From JAYTQG01 sp043746815 (GTDB lineage Bacteria > Actinomycetota > Thermoleophilia > Miltoncostaeales > Miltoncostaeaceae), in assembly GCA_043746815.1 (NCBI GenBank), contig JAYTQG010000080.1, positions 1 to 25,831 on the forward strand: a stretch of 25,831 bases of DNA, in the 5' to 3' direction. The notes beneath the pieces were generated by a model. It searched no databases, had not been told where the DNA came from, and saw only the letters and a list, made by a program, of their open reading frames with translations. Position numbers and translations under genes: made by a program. Numbering within the stretch: the first letter of the stretch is position 1; the number at the start of each line of letters is the position of its first letter. Positions 21,467 to 25,831 of this stretch are shown here, in pieces.

Positions 21467-22642
21467 CTACGACGTGGCGGCCTCACCCGCATCGATTGCC
21501 TCGATCACGGCCCCACCTTGGGCCAACGTCACGTTCGGTTGTGCGCCGAGCCACCGTGAGACCGTCATGACCCGCGGGACGTCCTCGACCGCGATCGACG
21601 GATACGCATGCGGCAAGCGGATCACCTCCACACACCGAGGAGTTCCGGCGACCAGCGCGAGCGGTCCGACCAGCGCGGCCATACAGACGTCCGCCAAGGC
21701 CTCGTCGCTTATGGGCCACCAACGGTCGTCCGGGCTTGCTCGACAGTAGACCTCGCAGGCGAGGAGTGTGAACCCCGACGGGATGAGCGCCGGGCTCCAG
21801 TTGTTGACAATCGCCACGCGGGCGAACGGCACGTCCGGGTCATCGACCTGAATCCACACCTCGTCAGTCAACGGATCCCGATCGACCAGCAGGTAGACGA
21901 TGGCGACGGCCCGCATGGCCGGTTGGTACGACCGGTCGATAGGCCCGTTGGCAAGGCTCGCCCCTTGCGCCCCCGGGATCGCGCAGATCAGACGGCTCGC
22001 CCGGAGGGTTGCACCCCCGACACTCACCGCCACCTCCGTCATCTCCGCGGCGATCCGGTTCGCTAGCTCGCCAAGGCGGAGCGTGCCGCCCCTCGCGACG
22101 AACGCCGCCGCCATCGCGTCCATCAGTTGTCCGATTCCGTGACGGGGGTACCAAAATCCATCCGGCGCGGATTGGCCGATGAGCAGCTTCTCGACCCGCC
22201 CAGCGGAGATCGACTCAAGGGCCATCCCATCCACTTTTTCGAGATAGCCTCGGACGAACTCGTCGCGCGCCGCCGCGCCAATCGACGCCTCCAGGTACTG
22301 GCCGCCGTCGCGGACGGCAGTGGCACTCACAGGCGACGCGCTCGCCTGGTCGAGGTAGCGCCCTGGCCTGACATGGCCGTTCAGGACGCACGCGGCGGGA
22401 CGGTTCACCCAGAGGAGGTCGTCACCAATGAGCGCCTCCAGCCACGCTTTGCGCGCCTCATTCCGGACGAACAGCATGTGACCGCCGATGTCGTAGGCGA
22501 GGCCCTGACGCCGCCGGGTGGTGCAGAGCCCGCCGACATGCTCGGCGCCGTCAATCAGGGTGACCTCTGCGCCCCGCGATGCGAGGGACAGCGCGGCGGC
22601 AAGGCCAGCCGGGCCGGCACCGAGAACGATTGCGTCTGACAT
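21467..22642 (-). CDS. FAD-dependent oxidoreductase (amine oxidase/protoporphyrinogen oxidase-like)
   Basis: A 391-residue flavoprotein. It begins MSDAIVLGAGPAGLAAALSL, a GxGxxG dinucleotide fold, followed by EVTLIDGAEHVGGLCTT, the GG-doublet motif of the flavin amine oxidase/UDP-galactopyranose mutase-like superfamily, and YDIGGHMLF. A C-terminal stretch (PHAYPSI...SRWLGAQPNVTLAQGGA) corresponds to the second FAD contact of this group. The substrate is unknown; related proteins act on porphyrins, carotenoids, sugars or nucleotide sugars. ATG 22642 has no ribosome binding site but shares its A with the TGA of the 34-codon Hen1-like fragment, so translation probably depends on that fragment. 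The gene is followed 8 nt later by glcD. Confidence 0.8.
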   Translation of the reverse strand: MSDAIVLGAGPAGLAAALSLASRGAEVTLIDGAEHVGGLCTTRRRQGLAYDIGGHMLFVRNEARKAWLEALIGDDLLWVNRPAACVLNGHVRPGRYLDQASASPVSATAVRDGGQYLEASIGAAARDEFVRGYLEKVDGMALESISAGRVEKLLIGQSAPDGFWYPRHGIGQLMDAMAAAFVARGGTLRLGELANRIAAEMTEVAVSVGGATLRASRLICAIPGAQGASLANGPIDRSYQPAMRAVAIVYLLVDRDPLTDEVWIQVDDPDVPFARVAIVNNWSPALIPSGFTLLACEVYCRASPDDRWWPISDEALADVCMAALVGPLALVAGTPRCVEVIRLPHAYPSIAVEDVPRVMTVSRWLGAQPNVTLAQGGAVIEAIDAGEAATS

Positions 22643-22746
22643 CACAGCTGTGGGTCGACGGGGTCGACGTCCAGGAGTAGCGCGGCGCACCGTTCATCGG
22701 TCGCCTCGGGGTAGCGGACGTGCGTTGTCGCGACGGTGAGGAGCAC
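22642..22746 (-). pseudogene. Short ORF resembling a deleted Hen1 N-terminal domain
   Basis: A GTG at 22744-22746, preceded at 6 nt by GAAGG, opens a 34-codon frame ending in TGA at 22642. It starts MLLTVATTH, the N-terminal strand of bacterial Hen1 (3'-terminal RNA ribose 2'-O-methyltransferase: MLLTI[ST]TT), and continues YPEATDERCAALLLDVDPV, which resembles the YPEA..ERC.AALLLDVDPV block that in Hen1 lies about 30 residues further on. The sequence between (the LLHKHP region) is missing, and everything after is lost, including the methyltransferase domain. I therefore read it as an internally deleted, truncated relic. The good ribosome binding site and the one-base overlap with the next ATG suggest it is still translated, perhaps kept as a coupling leader. 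Recognition is from memory of the family. Confidence 0.55.
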
Positions 22747-22797
22747 GAGACACCTTCTACGGGGCGGGCGCCGAAAAGTCGAGCGGCGAAGGCGGGG

Positions 22798-22809
22798 CGT
22801 TGCGCAACG
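22798..22809. promoter_or_regulatory. Perfect 12-bp palindrome in a divergent intergenic region
   Basis: CGTTGCGCAACG is a perfect palindrome, about 52 bp upstream of the Hen1-like fragment start (22746) and about 175 bp upstream of the divergent membrane-protein start. It sits inside a longer imperfect inverted repeat (GGCGTT/AACGCC). A dimeric repressor site is possible; nothing identifies the protein. Confidence 0.3.
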
Positions 22810-22984
22810 TAACGCCACCCCGAGGGCCGCGCCCGTCAAGTTCCGAGGACTGTTTGCCGAGGAGAGGGCGATCTCTTGCGCGCCGATTCGGATCGGTGCG
22901 CTGACCGCTTTCCGCAATGACGCTGATGAACCGCCACCCCATCTCCCACACAGGTCGCGTGACCCGTTTCGAAGGCCGCTCCCG

Positions 22985-24610
22985 GTGAGGCTCCGCGGCC
23001 TGAGCTATTTCGCGGCAAGCGCCGCCGCGTTCGCAAGCGTCCGCGCTGTGCAGTCGCGACGTGAGGGGCCCGCCGAGATCGTGTGGGAGGAGCTGCCCAA
23101 CGTCGTGGATGCGTCGTTACTGGATCTCCCGGCACCGAATGCACTCCATCCCGTCGAGGGGCCGGTCACTGAGGCGGATGACGCTTCTCTTCCGGACCTC
23201 GGGGGCGATGAGGAACCCGCCGAGTTCCAATTCGAGGAGGATGCTCCCGCACGCGTACCGGTGCTGCGTCTGCTTCGTCGGCTGCTCATCGTGGTTCTTG
23301 GGATCATCCTCATCGGCCTTCTTGGAATGTGGGTACTGACGCCCGCGGGCCGCAAGGCCAGCCTTTTCTCATCGGCTGAACCGTCGGCGCCGGTTGAGGT
23401 TGCCCTCCTGGCCGGGTCCGGAGCACGAGCGTCGCACCCCGACTTGGCCTCGGCTTGGGAGGGCGCACTCCGTTCTGCGGGCCTTTCCTACCGATGGGTT
23501 CAGGCATCGGACGTCGTTGGCGTTCCCGCTGCTGCGCTCGCCCAGCGCCACCCCCTCATGATCGTGCCTGACGCGCTTGCGGATACGATTTCGGCGCCGC
23601 TGGCCAGTCGCGTGAATCAGTTCGTCCGCGCTGGTGGTCAACTGGTCGTCGTTTCCGATGCCGGGCGGCTTCCTGAGATCACCGGCATCAGGACCAACGG
23701 TCGGGGGCAAGGAACACGCGCGGCGAAGGTGACATTTGCAAGTCTTGCCAGCGCCAAGTGGTGGGGAATTTCGTCCAAGAACCTCTCGACGACGGGAGAC
23801 CTCAGCGGCCCGGGGCAGCGCGCCACTCGCTACAAAATCGGCCCAGCCCGCGGCGTCGGAACGGGCCTAACCGTCATTGCCGCCGACCACGGGACTCCCA
23901 TTATTTCCCTCAACCACCTTGGTCGCGGGACGGGCATCTTCATCAATCTGCCGCTCGGTCGGCTGGCAGTGCAGCGAGACGACCTACCGCTTCGAACGAC
24001 GCTGAGCGCGGTGACGAGCCGTTTTGCCCAACTGCCACGACTTGTTCCAACTCCACGTGGTGTCGGGGGGCTCGTCATCGACACCCGCCCGATATCCGCC
24101 GAACGTCGCCGAGAAATGGTCGCCGCTCGGCGGTCGCCATTGCAGCTGCGCAACTGGTTAGCGAGCACCGCACGGTACGCCGCCGCGTCACGCACAATTC
24201 AGCGCGTTCCCGGTCGGATCGCCGACCTTGATGTATCGAATGGACGTCAGCGGGGCGCACTCCGGGGGGCGCTCGCCAGTTTTCGGGGTGACGCGAAACG
24301 GCTCGCGGCGCGCGGTGATTTGACCCTGCGCCCCATGAGCGCGTATGCGACCTTCCTTGTCCGCTTCGCGAAGACCCGCATGAGTGCACGGCGCGACGGG
24401 CGCCAACTCAAGGTCGTCCTCGATAACGCCGAGGGGCTTCGAGAGATTGCGTTTTCATTGCCACGGGCGATGACCGGTGGACTCGGTCCCGTCCCTGCGG
24501 GCACACGCCGCCACGTCGGGACTGACGGGCAGGACGTCTACGTCGCTACTGGCGACCCTCGGCATCTTGAACTTCACTTCTCGTTGGCTACGGCCAGCAA
24601 GTCTCCGTGA
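22985..24610 (+). CDS. Single-pass membrane protein with a large exported domain, unknown function
   Basis: A 541-residue protein I do not recognise. Residues 1-90 are probably cytoplasmic and end in a strongly acidic stretch (LPDLGGDEEPAEFQFEEDAP). LLRRLLIVVLGIILIGLLG (97-115) is one membrane segment. The rest would face outward. There, HPLMIVPDAL, RAGGQLVVVSDAG and GRGTGIFINLPLGRLA recall the glutamine-amidotransferase-like fold found in DUF4350-type or glycosidase accessory domains. A C-terminal beta region follows (LKVVLDNAEGLREIAFSLPR; DGQDVYVATGD). No catalytic triad is visible. The start is uncertain: GTG 22985 has AAGG about 9-10 nt upstream; the frame is open further upstream to 22736, and GTG 23048 is also possible. 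Confidence 0.6.
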   Translation: MRLRGLSYFAASAAAFASVRAVQSRREGPAEIVWEELPNVVDASLLDLPAPNALHPVEGPVTEADDASLPDLGGDEEPAEFQFEEDAPARVPVLRLLRRLLIVVLGIILIGLLGMWVLTPAGRKASLFSSAEPSAPVEVALLAGSGARASHPDLASAWEGALRSAGLSYRWVQASDVVGVPAAALAQRHPLMIVPDALADTISAPLASRVNQFVRAGGQLVVVSDAGRLPEITGIRTNGRGQGTRAAKVTFASLASAKWWGISSKNLSTTGDLSGPGQRATRYKIGPARGVGTGLTVIAADHGTPIISLNHLGRGTGIFINLPLGRLAVQRDDLPLRTTLSAVTSRFAQLPRLVPTPRGVGGLVIDTRPISAERRREMVAARRSPLQLRNWLASTARYAAASRTIQRVPGRIADLDVSNGRQRGALRGALASFRGDAKRLAARGDLTLRPMSAYATFLVRFAKTRMSARRDGRQLKVVLDNAEGLREIAFSLPRAMTGGLGPVPAGTRRHVGTDGQDVYVATGDPRHLELHFSLATASKSP

Positions 24611-24633
24611 GCCAGATCACCTACGGGCTGGGA

Positions 24634-25101
24634 CTACCAATGCGTTTCCTCTTCGAGGAAATCCTGACCGTGCGCCGCACCGACCTCGATCTCGCGGGCG
24701 AAGGGCACCGGTCCGCGGTGCGACTCCAGCGATACGCCCCAGAAGTACTCCTCAAGTCCGGGTGCGCTGATGATGACACTGACTGCTCCCGTCGGCCCTG
24801 CTACCCAACGGTGGGCAGTCCCTGCCGGAACGCTGACCACCTCACCAGCACCGACGTCGACTTCGTTCCCACCTGTGAAGAACCTGTAGCTGCCCTCCAG
24901 TACGACGAACGTTTCCGCGCCATGCGGATGGACATGAAGTGCGGGACCACGATTCGGAAGGTGCGTTGCGTGAAGCACGCAGTAGGCGCCGCCGGTATCG
25001 ACGGTGGCCACCCGCACCGAGAGCGTCGCGCCGTGGAAGTCAAACGGCTGATCCTTTGGAGCGGGCGTCGGAGGGAGGGCGCTCATTGATGCATCGATCA
25101 C
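24634..25101 (-). CDS. Cupin-domain protein
   Basis: A 155-residue single-domain cupin. Motif 1 is GPALHVHPHGAETFVVLEG, with metal-ligand candidates H56, H58 and E63; motif 2, EVVSVPAGTAHRWVAGPTG, supplies H97. The four-residue metal set is therefore complete, suggesting a small dioxygenase, isomerase or metabolite-binding protein; the substrate cannot be inferred. The C-terminal ~40 residues (LEEYFWGVSLESHRG) resemble the extension seen in quercetin-dioxygenase-like cupins. GTG 25101 has AGGG 7 nt upstream; ATG 25086, five codons later, has no ribosome binding site. It lies 46 nt downstream of the carbonic anhydrase gene on the same strand and is convergent with the membrane-protein gene. 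Confidence 0.83.
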   Translation of the reverse strand: MIDASMSALPPTPAPKDQPFDFHGATLSVRVATVDTGGAYCVLHATHLPNRGPALHVHPHGAETFVVLEGSYRFFTGGNEVDVGAGEVVSVPAGTAHRWVAGPTGAVSVIISAPGLEEYFWGVSLESHRGPVPFAREIEVGAAHGQDFLEEETHW

Positions 25102-25147
25102 GTGGCCGCCCTGCGTGGGCCTGGGCCGAATTCAACGAAGCGCACGA

Positions 25148-25732
25148 TTACTCGTTGGCGGCGCCCACGTTGGTCGCCTCAGGAACCTCGACCAGGCTGC
25201 CCGTTGTGACGTCGTAGACGTAGCCATAGATCGGGATCCGCTTCGGCACCAGTGGGTGGTTGCGAATGCGCCGGACATCCTCGACGACACTATTCTCGCG
25301 GTGCGCGATCGTGAGCCAGTCGATGTACTTGCCCTCGTCAGATCCTGGGGTGGTGCCGACGTCGTGGAAACCCTCGGCACCGAGCGCCGCCGTTTCGAGG
25401 CTGCTCGAGAGCAGGCCACGCATGACCTCGTCGGTGAAGAACTCCATGCCGCAGTCGCTGTGATGAATGACGAACCATTCGCGGGTGCCGAGGAGTTTGT
25501 ACGAGATGACGAGCGAGCGGATCGCGTCGTCGCTGGCACGGCCTCCGGCGTTACGAATGACGTGCGCATCGCCCTCCGCGAGTCCGGCGTACTTGGCCGG
25601 GTCGAGACGCGCGTCCATGCAGGTAAGGATGGCAAAGTGTCTTCCGGGGGGCATGGGGAGCGTTCCCAAGTCACCGAATGCCGACGCGTACGTCTTGTTG
25701 GCGGCGAGCACTTCATCCGAGATCTTGCTCAT
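25148..25732 (-). CDS. Beta-class carbonic anhydrase
   Basis: A 194-residue zinc enzyme interconverting CO2 and bicarbonate in the cytoplasm. The zinc site is complete: C38 in ILTCMDARLD, and H91 and C94 in IHHSDCGMEFF; the Asp-Arg dyad D40/R42 is present, as are VIRNAGGRASDDAIRSL and YGYVYDVTTGSLVEV. Together with MPPGRHFAI this closely follows the mycobacterial Rv1284-type (compact, plant-type zinc coordination). A segment of about 25 residues (SSLETAALGAEGFHDVG and following) between the zinc site and VEDVRRIRNHPLV appears longer or more variable than I recall for the family. GGAG lies 8 nt before ATG 25732. The cupin gene follows at 46 nt and may be co-transcribed. Confidence 0.92.
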   Translation of the reverse strand: MSKISDEVLAANKTYASAFGDLGTLPMPPGRHFAILTCMDARLDPAKYAGLAEGDAHVIRNAGGRASDDAIRSLVISYKLLGTREWFVIHHSDCGMEFFTDEVMRGLLSSSLETAALGAEGFHDVGTTPGSDEGKYIDWLTIAHRENSVVEDVRRIRNHPLVPKRIPIYGYVYDVTTGSLVEVPEATNVGAANE

Positions 25733-25831
25733 ACTCTAGTCTCCAAGTTGCTGTGGTTGAGCTGATCGCGGCAGGGTAGAGAGGGCTGCGGTGCCTCCAG
25801 CGCGTCGCGCACGGCCAAGCGCCGATGCACC

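Noticed and set aside
22643..22917. Longer minus-strand frame (91 codons) including the Hen1-like fragment
   Set aside because: The upstream part is basic, low-complexity sequence without a ribosome binding site. The GAAGG and Hen1-like start place the beginning at 22746.
25733..25831. Possible C-terminus of a minus-strand gene (LAVRDALEAPQPSLPCRDQL) ending in TGA overlapping the carbonic anhydrase ATG
   Set aside because: About 30 codons at the window edge with no recognisable motif; it may equally be promoter DNA of the carbonic anhydrase gene.
1..25831. tRNA, rRNA, insertion sequences, prophage or integrase genes
   Set aside because: I looked for TPsiC-arm patterns, transposase motifs and terminal repeats and saw none that held up.

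Overview
The window is GC-rich, densely packed, and reads as the chromosome of an actinobacterium. The N-terminus of an actinobacterial-type aconitase, EttA-type ABC-F protein, a beta-carbonic anhydrase resembling mycobacterial Rv1284, paired vapBC loci and a secreted 295-residue family I associate with Thermoleophilia/Solirubrobacterales all point that way. The class-level placement is an inference from family resemblance, not from a marker gene. I see no rRNA, tRNA, CRISPR array, insertion sequence or phage gene.

Layout. Positions 1-86 hold the start of aconitase (minus), followed by a hairpin-rich spacer. Positions 275-3934 (minus) hold a secreted beta-propeller protein, an ArsC/Spx-like thiol protein and ettA. 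Positions 4274-5730 (plus) hold a thioredoxin-TPR co-chaperone (ybbN) translationally coupled to a menaquinone-type methyltransferase. Positions 5740-7100 hold an AAA/DUF4143 ATPase preceded by three tandem imperfect ~24-bp repeats. Positions 7144-9096 (minus) hold an FAD monooxygenase and a secreted protein.

Positions 9241-14004 are the most distinctive part: a tandemly duplicated two-gene cassette. Each copy encodes a secreted protein (unrecognised N-terminal domain, two SdrD-B-like domains with DxNxNGxxDxGE loops, a DUF11-like domain, and a conserved C-terminal PKA[ST]RxxGVTG tail). The next gene, overlapping the first by one base, encodes an exported L,D-transpeptidase with an intact catalytic motif. 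The pairing suggests that each transpeptidase attaches its partner, or remodels peptidoglycan for it. This would be a sortase-free surface display system, but it is a hypothesis.

Positions 14042-15610 hold an acyl-CoA synthetase. Positions 15624-17066 hold two divergent vapBC toxin-antitoxin pairs sharing a 116-bp control region; both antitoxin genes look leaderless. Positions 17148-22746 (minus) form a compact run: a 34-codon fragment resembling the RNA-repair methyltransferase Hen1, an FAD oxidoreductase, glcD, glcE, glcF (glycolate oxidase) and a SCO1/SenC lipoprotein. Divergent from it is an unrecognised single-pass membrane protein (22985-24610). The window closes with a cupin and a beta-carbonic anhydrase (both minus).

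Functional links that can be argued are the YbbN/MenG coupling, the GlcDEF complex feeding electrons to the respiratory chain with a SCO-type copper chaperone at the end of the same run, and the two surface-protein/L,D-transpeptidase pairs. Start codons were chosen from ribosome binding sites, overlaps and family N-termini; doubtful ones are flagged.
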